A stretch of 36,157 nucleotides of DNA from Chara braunii (Eukaryota; Streptophyta; Charophyceae; Charales; Characeae). The position numbers were made by a program, and so were the translations under genes. The notes under the pieces are model-generated. The model was not told the origin of the DNA. It was given only the letters and a program-made list of their open reading frames with translations, and ran no database searches. The stretch covers positions 855,168-891,324 of the forward strand of contig BFEA01000260.1 in the NCBI GenBank assembly GCA_003427395.1. The letters run 5' to 3'. Positions 1 to 10,582 of this stretch are shown in pieces; the first letter of the stretch is position 1, and every line of letters begins with the position of its first letter.

Positions 1-637
1 AGTTGGTTGAGAGCGCCCAAGCCCAGGCTGCCTCTTTCGAATGTAACTGAGGCAGGCCCTGGGCCAGATTCGCAACATGGACCGAACACAGGCCGCGGGC
101 AGGTGGACAATGGCAACCACCACAGGCCCAGGGCCTGTTTCGTTTGGACTGGGGCTCAGCCTCTCTGGGCCTACCGGAAGCTTCTGGTCAGGGGACCAGC
201 GCAGCCAGGCTGCAAGCAAGCAGGCAGGCCACTTCCATTTAGGAAAGTGCCTGCCCACGCATTCAGCATTCGGGCACTGGCTGTATGCTGCGCTAACGCT
301 GGCCAGCGCTCACGCGCTCACGGGCGACCTGGAAGGAGCAGGCAGCCATAGCCTAGCTGCGCTGCTGTATGCTGGATAGGGGCGCATGGTGGTTCTTGGG
401 TGCATGTGGCATCTGTGAGTTGGGGATCAAGGTTATGAGTGAGGCGAGAGACATACCTGGTGCTTGAGGTGAACGGCATTGGCCGAGATCTGCTCGTACT
501 TCGGGGAGCTGTTGACGTCATCAGCGGCATTGTAGATAGGCTAGATAGGATCTGCCATTTGTAATCTGGGCGCCGAGCGCCAGATAGGATGTCGACATTT
601 GTTCTTTGTTAATGATGATGAGACTATTCGAACATTG
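1..637 (+). mobile_element. LTR of gypsy family C, copy 1 (truncated)
   Basis: This stretch is clearly related to 17560-18205 and to 28630-29215: the same order of blocks, including the segment around 'GCCGAGATCTGCTCGTACTTCG' (467-500) and the GGCGCCGAGCGCC hairpin at 569-581. The left end lies outside the window. The right end is cut at 637, where an E1-family LTR starts, while the other copies continue. It contains no gene. A perfect TGACGTCA palindrome (513-520) is a potential bZIP-type site. Confidence 0.85.
513..520. promoter_or_regulatory. TGACGTCA palindrome in LTR family C
   Basis: The octamer TGACGTCA is the core recognised by CRE/C-box-type bZIP factors. It is present here and at 18080-18087 in copy 2, but is altered (TGACATCA) in copy 3 near 29090. 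A regulatory function is inferred only from the motif. Confidence 0.3.
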
Positions 638-1496
638 TGCAATCAGAATCGCTTTCTTCTTTGCTTCACAAACATGCAAACAGATGGCGATTCACACTAG
701 CGCACAGCGCCCACTCAGAACTCAGAGATTTGGCAATCAAGAACTCAGTTCAGATGCAAACTTGCTTCCACAGGCTATGGCGCATACGCGCCTGCACATC
801 CAACCCTCGATACAGTTCCCAACACCACCGTTCACACTCACTTAACTCTGGATCACCCTGAATACCCCACACACATTCCTCTCTGACACACACACACACT
901 ATTGCCTGACTACCTCCTACAGCGGCTATGGCCGCTCTACTAACACTAACTATGGCTACGTAGTCCCACTTCAGCCCACTTCGACTTCGGGCAACATGCA
1001 GACCACCTCGCACAAGACGCTGTAGCAGCGCTTCCGCATGGCTTACACAGAGAATGAATGAATGGCTGGGCGCTGCCTCTTGATTTATACTTCTGTAACT
1101 CTTTGGTCTGCCCCTTTCCCATGCCCTTGGCGCACACAGTCCCACACGGTACTTGCTTGACCGGACTATGACTGACTGGGACCGGTACCGCTGACTGCAT
1201 GGGTTTGCACTGCCAACTCGATGCAGTCGCACTGCCGACGTAATGCAGTTGGGCTCACCACTTGCCCACTTGCCTCTGTCTAAACGTGAGCCAACTTCGA
1301 AAGGCCACTTCCGGACCTTCCGGAAGTCTGTGGTCTTGGCCTTTCAAACACTGTAGCAGCTATGACCTTGGCCTTTCAGGACTGTAGCAGCTACGACCTT
1401 GACCTCTCAGAACACCTACAGCTGCGACCTCTACAAGGCTGTGACCCCTACTCATCAGATCTACGGATCGAACCCCTACAACTACACAGACTTACG
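638..1496 (-). mobile_element. 3' LTR of minus-strand gypsy element E1 (family A/B)
   Basis: Read on the minus strand, this begins TGTAGTTGTAGGGG (at 1496) and ends CTGATTGCA (at 638), giving TG...CA termini. It aligns along its length with 33034-33857 on the plus strand. It has a TATAAAT promoter-like box on the minus strand (1083-1089) and about 31-bp direct repeats (roughly 1336-1410) in the upstream half. It follows the end of the E1 integrase, as a 3' LTR should. The 160-codon open frame inside it is absent from the sister LTR, so I do not call a gene. Confidence 0.85.
1083..1089 (-). promoter_or_regulatory. TATA box of E1-family LTR
   Basis: The minus-strand sequence reads AGAAGTATAAATCAAGAGGC. 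The same block occurs in the sister LTR at about 33390-33409, so the box is conserved between copies. It would set the start of the retrotransposon transcript; position and conservation are seen, function is inferred. Confidence 0.5.
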
Positions 1497-1717
1497 ACAT
1501 ACATCAAACGACTACCAATATACAGGTCACGGGTTCAAACACTCGGGGCTCAACTCGATACTGTACATGGGCAAGGTAAGGTTTGGGGATCAAACTCTAG
1601 TGCCCGCATCTGTGACTGCAGAAAGGTGAAAACCGTTTCACTACCGCCGGCCTAAATTCGAGGTCCTCCGATAATACTTCAGTCTAAGGCAGGACCTTTA
1701 CCCTTCTTATTTCTTTC
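1497..1717 (-). other. E1 3' untranslated segment between integrase and LTR
   Basis: No gene is visible. On the minus strand it carries the block GGAGGACCTCGAA followed by TAGGCCGGCG. A similar block lies just after the E2 integrase (about 3905-3935), so the two families share 3' UTR architecture. Confidence 0.6.
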
Positions 1718-2672
1718 TTAGGCTCTGTCGGGAGCTGTCTCTAGAAGTTCTGTACGTGTAAAACAGCGGTCGTCTTCTAGCTCCTGAAAGAACAATCTGA
1801 CTTTGTACTGACCTCCTGTCCTGAAGATGTCCTCACCTACTATACCATCAATGTCGTATCTTCCATCCATATCTGGAGGGATCATGGATCTGCGTGATGG
1901 AAACTGTTGACTTGTGAAGCAAGGCAACAGCTTTGACGCATGGAACACTGGGTAGGTGTGGAGGTGTGCTGGAATCTCAACAGTGTAGGACGGTCCATCC
2001 TCTCCGCCCTTGACTTCTAGGACTGGCCACGGTCCTCTATACGCAGGCAACAACTTCTGTGAGATGTTCTCCTCAGGAGCAAACTCTTTTGACTTGACCC
2101 AGACTAAGTCGCCTACTTGAAACTATGAGGGGCGACGATGCTTATTAGCTTGCTCTATCATTCTGTGGTGGGCTTTCCTGAGGTTGTCAACTGCGGTAGC
2201 TATCTCTTTTTCGTGCTGTATCGCAAACTCTCTTGTACCGAGCGGTAGCCTCTGAATCTGATCCCGGTTAACTCCCTCAAATGGTCTGCCCGGTCTAAAG
2301 GACTTGTGTAGTTCGTTGGGAGTGCGACACGTGGACAAGTGCACGCTGTTATTGTATGGGCTGGCTACCTTTGGAAGCATCTCATCCCAGTTGATCTGAT
2401 CGGGCCTAATGTACATCCTAAGAACTTGCTGCAGGAGCTTGTTCATCTGTTCAGTCTGGCCGTTAGTCTCAGGATGGCGGCCAGATGACATTAATAACTT
2501 TGAACCATAAACTTTCATCAGTTCCTGCCAATTTCTGACTGGTGAACCTGGTATCCCTGTCACTAACTATCGACAGCGGTCTACCATGCTCGCTGACCCA
2601 ATGCCAATGGTCAAAAAACTTCTGAACTACTAACCCTACGCGTGCCTCAGTGCAAGGAACCTGACTGTTCAT
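1718..2672 (-). pseudogene. Gypsy chromovirus integrase C-terminal part (E1), truncated
   Basis: This is a fragment of Ty3/gypsy integrase, which inserts the cDNA copy into the genome. Readable on the minus strand are the second catalytic Asp block (SDRDTRF), then HPETNGQTEQMN with the catalytic Glu, the YNNSVH block, the GPW core of the C-terminal domain, HASKLLP, and a chromodomain-like tail beginning YDIDGIV. There is a frameshift between the SDRD and NWQELM blocks (about 2530-2545) and an in-frame TAG at 2123-2125, after which the same frame continues to 1718. The N-terminal zinc finger and first Asp are missing because the fragment is interrupted at 2650 by the LTR of E2; the frame merely runs on into that LTR up to 2672. 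It cannot encode an active enzyme. The E2 integrase is a close relative. Confidence 0.88.
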
Positions 2673-3859
2673 AGCTTGCTGGAGTGTATCTCATTGCATG
2701 CATAGATGTCATCATACAGATAGAGAAACTTCACACTATGCCAAATCGAGATGAGATGAGAACCAGATAGCGCAGCTCATATTATCACAACAACATCATA
2801 CAAGAGTATCTCGAATCCAAGAGTTCAGCGCCAACAGAGTACAAGTCTCTTTCATTCCATTCGCAATATAGGGCCTGGCTCATCCAGCATCTGCCCTCAG
2901 ATAACAGGTATGGCGCCAACAGGTAAGTATCCACCATATCCAACTCCTTAACCTGTCTTCTCTCTCTCTCCCTCACGATATCCCTGTCTTGGCTCCCTTG
3001 TCTCACTCTGCATGCTCACTCCCTACTTATGAGGATCTACTCTGAATGCTACTCACTGATGTCTTCTACTAACCCCTCTACGTCTACTAATAATGCTGGC
3101 GCAGCTATGGCTGCTTCTGCCAGTCAGCGCCCAGCCTCTTCTTCCTCTGCTTGCGCAGCTTCCAGCCAGCGCATTCTCCCTGCATGCTAGCGCACAAGTG
3201 CTTCAGCACTTCCACGCATCAATGCCAGTGGAGATCTGTCGTGTGGGGAGGCTGGCCTAGTCTCTTATAGTGCTGGCCTCCCTTCGAGAGGTCTGAATCA
3301 ATCTTCCTTGGGTCTTCCCCCAGTCCCAGACCACTGCAGAATGTGTCCCAGTACCTTTCCTTCAGGGTCTGCTGCTGCTGCGGCCTTTAGGCCAGAATTT
3401 TGGACTTCGGGTCTGAATCTGGACTGCCTATTGGACTTTGACTTGGACTGGGACTCCACCTCATTGACTTCCATTCGAACACACACAGCTTCTACACAAC
3501 ATCGTTCAGATTTTCTTTCTACCATCATAAACATGCCTCGTATTAATATCAATGGACCCAAACAAACTAATTCCTATGACTGCGGAATTTTCATACTCAC
3601 AATGATATGTTGTTTACTTTTAATACCACCTCTCTCTCACATAACACAATTCAGTCAACTGCACGAACAGACATGGCTTGCACAGCCCCCTAGACGAACA
3701 GACGTGACTCTCACAATTGAATGCTGCAACTGTTCGTCCTCGGGCACGACTGTGACCTTTGACACAACTCCTCACTTCAGTTATGATGTGACTTTTGACC
3801 CAGAGAACATGTCTTTTGATCTGCTTTTCACGAATTGAGTTCTGGCCGAGTGGGCCCCA
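2651..3859 (-). mobile_element. 3' LTR of E2 (with Ulp1-like insert)
   Basis: It matches 10583-11641 nearly base for base at both ends, with termini TGGGGCCC... at 3859 and ...CCTTGCA at 2651 on the minus strand. It is about 150 bp longer than the 5' LTR, because the segment near 3480-3665 has no counterpart there. Homology between the two copies ends within two bases of the TG at 3859. Confidence 0.88.
3531..3660 (+). pseudogene. Ulp1-type SUMO protease fragment inside the LTR
   Basis: One plus-strand frame reads QTNSYDCGIFILTMI. This fits the active-site signature of Ulp1/SENP-family cysteine proteases (C48), which process or remove SUMO. The catalytic Cys sits in DCG, and a Gln six residues before it matches the family's oxyanion-hole Gln. 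Only the C-terminal active-site segment of a roughly 200-residue domain is present; the His and Asp of the triad are missing. The frame continues into ordinary LTR sequence, so this is a captured scrap, not a working enzyme. It is antisense to the E2 coding strand. Ulp1-like domains are known to be carried by some plant DNA transposons; that origin is inference. Confidence 0.6.
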
Positions 3860-3946
3860 TTATGCTGCGTTTGTCATTGAGGGTCTGAACGGGTAAAGGC
3901 CCTTTTACGCTCGCCGGCCTAGTTTCGAAGTCCTCTGAGACAATCT

Positions 3947-5743
3947 TCATCTATCTATGATGCTTATTCGTCTTCTGGCTCTTTCATAAGCAGATACAAT
4001 ATGAGGTGCAGACTCAATCAATTCTTCTCTTCTGAACCAGCGATCTTCACTGGGGTCCTGAAATGCAAATCTTACTTTATATTGTCGCTGGGGTCTGCCT
4101 CTACGTCCAGTTTGAAGAGTACTTTCAGCGACAATCTTGTCTACATCATATTTCCCATCCATATTAGGAGGAATCGCCGATCTACGACTGGGAAACAACT
4201 CGTTCGTCACGCAAGGTAAGAGCTTTGAGGCGTGAAACATTGGATACGTATGCAAATGCAGAGGAATCTCAATCACGTAAGAAGGTCCATCCGCATCTCC
4301 AACCACATCTAGAACCTGCCAAGGTCCTCTGTAGGCTGGTAGCAGTTTTTGGGAAATGTTCTCTTCAAGAACGAACTCTTTAGACTTAACCCATACCAGA
4401 TCACCTACAGCAAACTGAGAAGGTCTTTTGTGCTTATTCGCCTGTTCTATCATCTGATGTTGTGCCTTTATTATATTTTCTTTTGCTTTCTCAATATCTT
4501 TCTGATATTTTATTGCAAATTCACTTGTTCCTAGTGGAAGCTTATGTACTTGATCCGGGTTCAGACGATCGATAGGTCTACGTGGATGCCATCCCAAATG
4601 CAACTCCATTGGAGTCTTGCACGTAGATAGGTGAACAGAGTTATTATCAGCACTAGCAACTTTGGGAAAATACTCGTCCCAATCAATCTGGTCGGGACAT
4701 ATGTACATACGCAACGTTTGCTGCAAAATCTTGTTCATTTGCTCAGTCTGGCCATTTGTCTCAGGGTGTCGACCTGATGACATAGTCAACTTAGAGCCAT
4801 AAACGTTCATCAGTTGCTGCCATTGTTCACTCGTGAACCGCGAATCTCTGTCACTTTCAATCGTTAGGGGATGTCCATAATCCTTCACCCAGTGGTTAAA
4901 GAATTCCCGGATTACCAATTCTGTTCTTGCTTCCGCTGACAATGTTGCGAAGACAGCATACTTACTAAACCTGTCAACAATGACCATAACTTGCGTTTTT
5001 CAATTCCTGCTTTTTACCTTGGTGTCCATAAAGTCAATAGACACAAAGTTTCCTGGACCTGTTGGGATTGGCAAAGGCTTCAATAAACCAAGGGGAGGCT
5101 GAGTAGTGCTTTTATTCCTTTGACACACTTGACAACCCTGCACATAAGCGATGCAGTCGGGTTTCATACGAGGCCAAGCGTAGGAACGCAAAAGGTTTGC
5201 ATATGTCTTTTTCCACCCGAAATGACCTTCAGTGTCATGGCATTCCCCCAAGATCAGACTTTTGATCTCTTCCACATTTGGAATACAAAGCCTATCATGC
5301 ACATTAGTCCGCTCAAACAACAGTCCTTGTGTGATCCGATAGTTAGGAAACTTTTGTGGCGCTTCTTGAATACGTTTTATCATAGCGTCATAAACAAGAT
5401 CAGTGGAATATGCAGCCCTAATCTTATCTTGCAAATCGGTGCCTACATCTAAATATGTTACAACGGCACCGAAGAAATCAGATCTTCGACTTAGCGCATT
5501 GGCAACATCATTATACTTCCCCTTGACTGGCCTTAGTTCAAAATCATATTGGTCAATCTCAACGGCCCACCTAGTCAACTTAGGCGTCATCCGGGCCTGC
5601 GTTTTAAGCCAGCGAAGTGTCTCATGATCTGAATACACTTTGAAGTGGCGTCCTAGGAGATAATGTCGCCAGTGATCCAGAGCTTCCCGGAGAGCAAACA
5701 ACTCTCTCTCATATGTGGAAGCGGCGACCTTCTCACTAGGCAA
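3947..5743 (-). pseudogene. E2 RNase H end, integrase and chromodomain tail (one in-frame stop)
   Basis: This encodes the C-terminal half of E2 Pol. In order it shows RNase H blocks (STYERELFAL, SDHETLRW, ALSRRSD, residues about 9-91), the HHCC zinc finger (GECHDTEGHFG through CQVCQR, about 168-215), integrase first Asp (SIDFMD), an in-frame TGA at 5000-5002, then VDRFSKYA, second Asp (ESDRDSRF) and the Glu in NGQTEQ. The C-terminal domain (LLPAYRGPW, HASKLLP) and a chromodomain-like module (YDVDKIV ... QYKVRF ... DRWFRREEL) complete the protein. The frame is otherwise continuous over about 600 codons, and all three catalytic acidic residues are readable, so the single stop is the only visible lesion in this part. 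It is out of frame with the RT segment upstream. Confidence 0.92.
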
Positions 5744-6744
5744 TCGTCGTTCCCATCGTCCTGTTGGAGTACAACGCCTATCCCGTATTGACTGGCGTCA
5801 GTTGTGACGACAAAGGGCAAAGAAGGATCAACAACCTTCAAAACCAAATAATTAATCAGACATTTCTTTAGACGCTTGAATGAGGATGTATTGTACTGGT
5901 CCCACTTCCAGATTGTTTCTTTCTTTAGCAATCTGTGAAGGGGTGCAACAATTATCATGAAGTGTTTAACAAACTTCCGATAATAGTTGGCTAGCCCAAG
6001 GAACGATCGCAACCCAGTCAAAGTGCGGGGGTCAGGCCAATCGCGAATTGCTGCAATCTTTGCGTCTTCTGGTTTGATCCCATCACCATCAAGCACATGT
6101 CCTAGATATAAAACCGCACGCTTTGCCCATTCACACTTCTTGAGGTTCAATTTCGACTTTGCCTCACGCAATTTATTTAGCACAAGTCGAAGGTGCTCAC
6201 AATGTTCTTTCAAATCTTTACTAAAAATCAAAATATCATCAAGATAAACAACGACAAATTTATCAAGCCACTCGTGGAAAAGCTCGTTCATCGTTCTTTG
6301 GAAAATTGCAGGGGCATTCGTAAGACCAAAGGGCAACACAATGAACTCATAGTATCCATACCTTGTTCGAAAGGCAGTCTTGTATTGGTCTTTTGTTTCT
6401 ACCTCAATCTGATGGTAGCCAGACTTCAAATCAATCTTAGTGAAGTACTTGCTTCCCTGAACTCTATCCAACAGATCATCAATTCTTGGCAATGGCTCAA
6501 CATTTTTAACTGTTATATCGTTCAGTCTTCTATAGTCTATGCACATGCGGACCCCGCCATCTTTCTTTGGCACAAATAGCACTGCCGCACCATAAGGCGA
6601 GGAACTAGGTCTTATCCATCCCTTTTCCAGCATTTCGTCGAGTTGGGTTCGCAGTTCATCCAATTCTTTGGGTGACATTCTATATATAAGCCCCTTAGGA
6701 ATCTGACTTCCTGATACAATCTCAATGTGATGTTTGATTGTCAT
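5653..6744 (-). pseudogene. E2 reverse transcriptase and start of RNase H
   Basis: This is a Ty3/gypsy RT that copies the element RNA into DNA. Motifs seen are IRPSSSPYGA, CIDYRRLN, FTKIDLKSGYHQI (first catalytic Asp), FGLTNAPAIFQ, and VVYLDDILIF with YLDD at residues 167-170 (bases 6235-6246), then LGLANYYRKF and the RNase H entry VVTTDASQYGIG. The RT core is uninterrupted. The frame fails just after LQQDDGN (about 5750), where the sequence jumps to the next frame at RRLPSEK; a short out-of-frame deletion there removes the expected linker block. On the upstream side, the block EFADVAEALSG sits in a third frame (about 6745-6787), so two more frameshifts separate protease and RT. Confidence 0.92.
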
Positions 6745-6787
6745 TCCACCGCACCACTGAGGGCCTCTGCCACATCTGCGAATTCTT

Positions 6788-7381
6788 TCAAACTTCTGGG
6801 GACTTTGCCTCTTCTTTGGCTTCTCCTTCCTTCACCGGGCGCACGTATGCTACAAACACTTGATCATACAAATTATATTTCTTTACATAGCGAGCGAACG
6901 CGGGGGCACTCGTACAACAATTAGCCAAGCTGCTTTCCTTACCAGATTCATGGAATAGGCGGATTTTATTCTTTCCACCTTGAGGACTTGGGAGCCAACA
7001 CTCATGATCTCTTAACTTTATATCCGCATTTGCAGCTTCACCCCAATCCATGCCCAAAAGAATGTCGAAAGGAAGATTATCTTCCACCAAGAGAGTCAGA
7101 GAGTCGAGAACGCGTTCCACCTTCCCCTCTGCTTCGAGCCAGAAGTATATCTGGACCCCTTCAACATATCTATTCATTACAATTACAGTACTATTAGCTA
7201 GTTTACTCACTACGGGCTCATCTAACTGTTTTACCTTAAGCCCAAGTCGCAGCTTTTGCAAACCCTTTTTGCTTATATAGTTGTGCGTTGACCCGCTGTC
7301 AATCATCCCTCCAAGTCTTACTTTATTTACCTCTAGATCTACAATTATTAGTTGCCCTCTCTGTTTTTCATTTCGACCCAA
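6788..7381 (-). pseudogene. E2 aspartic protease (retropepsin-like)
   Basis: This is the retropepsin-type aspartic protease that would cleave Gag-Pol. The active-site block GGMIDSGSTHNYIS puts the catalytic Asp at residue 28 (codon 7298-7300), and the downstream hydrophobic-Gly block ILLGMDW matches the second conserved region of the family. The domain itself (about residues 10-125) is open and looks complete. The tail is rich in Glu and Lys (KEGEAKEEAKSPE). It is separated from RT by frameshifts and from the CCHC segment by another frame change around 7380-7600. Confidence 0.88.
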
Positions 7382-7574
7382 GCTTTGCGATGAGTGGCCA
7401 ACTCATCACCTATGCCTGCGAGGGATCCACCTAGAGAGGTACATACACTAACTACCTCAAGACAGCTAACTAGGTGGGGGTCACTTACTTTTTCAGCTTC
7501 TGCCAGTGGAACCTTCGGATGGGAGAATGTCTTTCTATTTACATCCAAAGTTCTGGTAGAGGCAATTGAAACCT

Positions 7575-7966
7575 CTACTGGCTGTTCCCTTTTAGTATCT
7601 TGTAATCTGGGCAATAGGGAACAATGTGGTTGGGGTCACCACATTTAAGGCATTGGTCGACAACTTTCCTTTCTTGCCAAACTTTTACTGTAATCCCCAA
7701 TTTCTTCCAAGGCTCCCCTTCGGGCAGACCTGGATGGGGCAGATACGGCTTATCCCAATTACTATACCAAGTGCCTCTTCCTCTTCCCCAGGTACAATTT
7801 GAACCACGGCCACCTTGTGAGGGACCATTGCCCCTTCCACCCACGTAGTAGCTACCTTCGCCACTACTCCTCTGGGTGTCGGATCCTCTTCCACCACGTC
7901 CGTGGCCTCCTCTTCCTCGGCCATGGCCTCTTCCTTGTCGCCTCCCCCGCGGGCTGCAACGGTCAT
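7575..7966 (-). pseudogene. E2 Gag nucleocapsid: RGG box and CCHC knuckle
   Basis: The nucleocapsid part of Gag binds the element RNA. A Gly/Arg-rich stretch (GGRGNGPSQGGRGSN) precedes a canonical zinc knuckle CLKCGDPNHIVPYC (C-x2-C-x4-H-x4-C) at 7611-7652. The reading frame then ends shortly after the knuckle, and the link to protease is broken. Two overlapping minus-strand frames are open here; the one carrying the knuckle is the real one. Confidence 0.87.
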
Positions 7967-8323
7967 GTAGTCCCTCTCCTGAACTACCGAACCGTTGGTT
8001 CGTCCCTCCAGACCATACTCTATCTGGTCATAGGAGAGAGTCTCGACGCCTCCTTCAAAGGTAAGAAGAAGGTTGTCCTTCCCAAGTATATTCCCTGAGA
8101 TAGTGCGGTTCTACCACTTCTTACCCGATTGCAGAGCTTTCCAGTAATGGCAGTCGTTAGCTTCAGCTAAGAAGCCAGCATGATCTATAGCGACCTTGCT
8201 GAACTTCTCGCATGTCATCCCTTCTTCCTTTGTGCGGGGATAAAGCTGAGTACGGAGAGAGTCGAGCAGCGCCCTTGCGAAGTTGTTAAGGATTTGAGTA
8301 GGAGTGAGTCCATGTTCAGCGCA

Positions 8324-8959
8324 TTATATAAGTTCATCCATCGTTGCTTTGAGTGCAGACACACTCTTCCATTTCCAATCCGCAATATTTAAGATTAACA
8401 TTTCTGTTCGGCGAGCCGGATTCTTATCCTCGAATCGTTCTCTAACAACCTTAAAGAAATCTTCAATTCTCGTTTGCTGTGAGTATTCAATCATAGTTTG
8501 GCAGTTGGCTTTTTTTTGCAACGATATGGCGAAGCTCATTGTGTCACCGGCCATACATGAAGTGGCCATCAAGACTCTGTCCCAATATGGGATGCGTTGT
8601 CCGTATACATATGATTGCACGACTGCAATCCAGTGTAAGACACTCTCCTCCTTTTTGCCTGTATAAGTCCACGACACTTTATTTTTTCTCACATCCCCAC
8701 TTTCTTCTCGATGCACTCCCTTTCCTTTCTTGTTTCCATCTCCCTCATCTCCGCCTCCATCTTCTCCTCCTCCTCCGCTGCCGCGAATTATCTTTTCAAT
8801 TATGGCGGGAGTGAAGGTTTGATTGATATGTTCATATAATTTCTGAATATATGACTGCACATGCTGACCAACATCTTTGGTGGACTTTTGCAGAAAGGTA
8901 TTCCAGATTCCTTCAAACTCATATTGGTGGGTTTCAACTTTTTTCAACGTTTTGTTCAT
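8324..8959 (-). pseudogene. E2 Gag core (capsid-like) segment
   Basis: This is a 211-codon frame placed where the Gag capsid belongs. It has a Gly/Asp-rich acidic linker (residues about 62-75) and then a helical region with WTYTGKKEESVLHW, FFKVVRERFEDKNPARR and KSVSALKATMDELI. This spacing of aromatic and basic residues resembles the retrotransposon Gag fold, but I name it mainly from position. The 8100-8324 region downstream continues Gag in broken frames before the RGG box. Confidence 0.7.
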
Positions 8960-9574
8960 TGCTGCTATGAAGGACTGTTTCTGTCAAGAGGGCACGTTTT
9001 TCTTCTGTTGCAGTTTGCTTTTCTTTCTGGTCTTGTAGCTCTTTTTGCACCCTCGCACCCTCTGCTTGCAGCCTTTTCCTTTCGTCAAGCTCTTGCCGCT
9101 TCGCTGCTAACATTCTAATATGCAGTTCCGCACGTTTTTCCTCAAGCAAAAGGTCCTTTTCTTTTGGTCCGCAACGGATGCCAATTTTGCAACAAACATA
9201 TCTCTTTCCTTCTTTGTCTCTTCAATTCGATCGTTGGAATATGCATATTGATCATACCAATCCAGCGGTTTGACCTAAAGTTCTCCACATGTCTGGCTAG
9301 TTTCTCCCCTTTTTGTTCGTCGCCTGATGAGCCTGTCAGCAGCAGGTTCATCTTCTTCTTCTATAGTTTTTAGTTCTTCCTGCAGTTTTTTTTCTAACTT
9401 TTCTTTCATTTATTTTTTCATTCTTTCTTCCTCCATTTGTACTTTCTTTATTTCTTCTTCTTTCTGTCTCTTTCTTTCTTCTTTCTCTTTCTTCTTTTCG
9501 GCCAGGCGGCGATCTATTTCAGCCTGCTCTGCAGCCGAGGGCCCAGGCTTCGCAGCGCCAGATCTCATCATCAT
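8934..9574 (-). pseudogene. E2 Gag N-terminal charged coiled-coil region
   Basis: A plausible start is the run of three ATG codons at 9566-9574, opening MMMRSGAAKPGPSAAEQ. It is followed by a long Lys/Glu/Arg-rich helix (RRLAEKKKEKEERKRQKEEE). An in-frame TAA after RMKK is followed at once by more of the same (MKEKLEKKLQEELKTIEEE), so this is one nonsense mutation. Another charged block (EEKRAELHIRMLAAKRQELDE) follows in a new frame at 8934-9149. Strong coiled-coil character suggests Gag self-assembly. The start codon is a best guess. Confidence 0.6.
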
Positions 9575-9753
9575 CCAGGAGGTGCATGTCCTCCCGAAAC
9601 CCAAGGAAAAGAAGACTCTAAATAATGGGCCCAACAAAACTGAGAGGGCCAACAACCCTTGCATAGGATAGTCATCCATGCTGGGTGAACGGCCTCCGCT
9701 GGCCCAACAAGTAGACAACCCCAATACTATACGGACCTTATGTGGATGGGATC

Positions 9754-9757
<4 letters not shown>

Positions 9758-9784
<27 letters not shown>
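9758..9784 (-). repeat. Poly(T)27 tract in E2 leader
   Basis: An uninterrupted run of 27 T on the plus strand (A27 on the element's coding strand) lies in the untranslated leader upstream of Gag. Confidence 0.95.
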
Positions 9785-10567
9785 GAAACTCTGGATATCG
9801 TTGCTTCAGGAATAACAAATTTCAGAGAATATAAAACTTTTATAACTTTTCAATATACAATAGGACCCCTTTTTTTTTTTACTCGCTGTCTGTGTCTCAC
9901 TTGATTACCACCTCTCTCTCTCTCCTTTTGGTCTGGCTTTTTCCTTTGGTTAACTCTTGTTTGTCTGTCCTCCTGCGCAGGGAGTAGATGGAGTGTTCTC
10001 TATGTCAGATGCCCTGGACGATACCTCAATCACAGATCATTTATGCCCAATTCGACTATGCCTTATACCTTGCTTGCAACTTGACGTGACAATCTGCTAC
10101 AACCCCTAGCTTTCTCCTATCTTTACTAACTCCTATAGCGCAGATGTCAGATCAGATGTCACGACGACAGGACCAGACAAGGACTCTGACCAGCTCTCAA
10201 CTCTTACGTGCCCAAACACTTGAGTCCTGGCCATCAGACCAAACCAGACCAGACCGAGTGTAGACCAGACAGCAGCAGCGACCACCAGAGAGGAGGGGAA
10301 GTAGAGGTACTCGACACAGACTCAGCATGCAGCCAGGTAAGGGGTAAGAAGTTCTTCTCTCTTCTGAAGTCGTCGATGAAGTCTCCTCGATCGCCCCACG
10401 CTCCATGCTCCACGCGCAGGTAAGATCTCCTCCTTAGCCCCTTCCTCTTCGGCTTTCTACTTTGTCCTAATCCCAACCACCTCTCTTCTCACACTTCCAC
10501 CATAGCCAGCATATCCTCCTTGCCGGCCTTGCTCACGCCAGCACTTCAGTGAGCGCAACAAGTTCTG
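9785..10567 (-). other. E2 5' leader, no gene seen
   Basis: This lies between the primer-binding site and Gag. It holds another T-rich run near 9869-9880 and short CT-rich stretches. No conserved coding sequence was recognised, and the short open frames here overlap on both strands. Confidence 0.6.
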
Positions 10568-10569
10568 CT

Positions 10570-10581
10570 CCGATACCAAAA
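10570..10581 (-). promoter_or_regulatory. E2 primer-binding site (initiator-Met tRNA type)
   Basis: On the minus strand, the LTR end CCTTGCA is followed after a few bases by TGGTATCGGAGC. This differs at one base from TGGTATCAGAGC, the complement of the plant initiator-Met tRNA 3' end. It marks where minus-strand cDNA synthesis starts and fixes the inner edge of the 5' LTR. Confidence 0.85.
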
Positions 10582-10582
10582 T

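Noticed and set aside
750-1232. 160-codon minus-strand open frame
   Set aside because: It lies wholly inside LTR A, and the sister LTR B does not keep it open. No domain.
3308-3838. 176-codon plus-strand frame as a complete protease gene
   Set aside because: Only a short Ulp1-like segment is recognisable; the ends of the frame are LTR sequence also present in the 5' LTR.
10208-10476. Short frames on both strands in the E2 leader
   Set aside because: Mutually overlapping, no conserved motif, located between primer-binding site and Gag.
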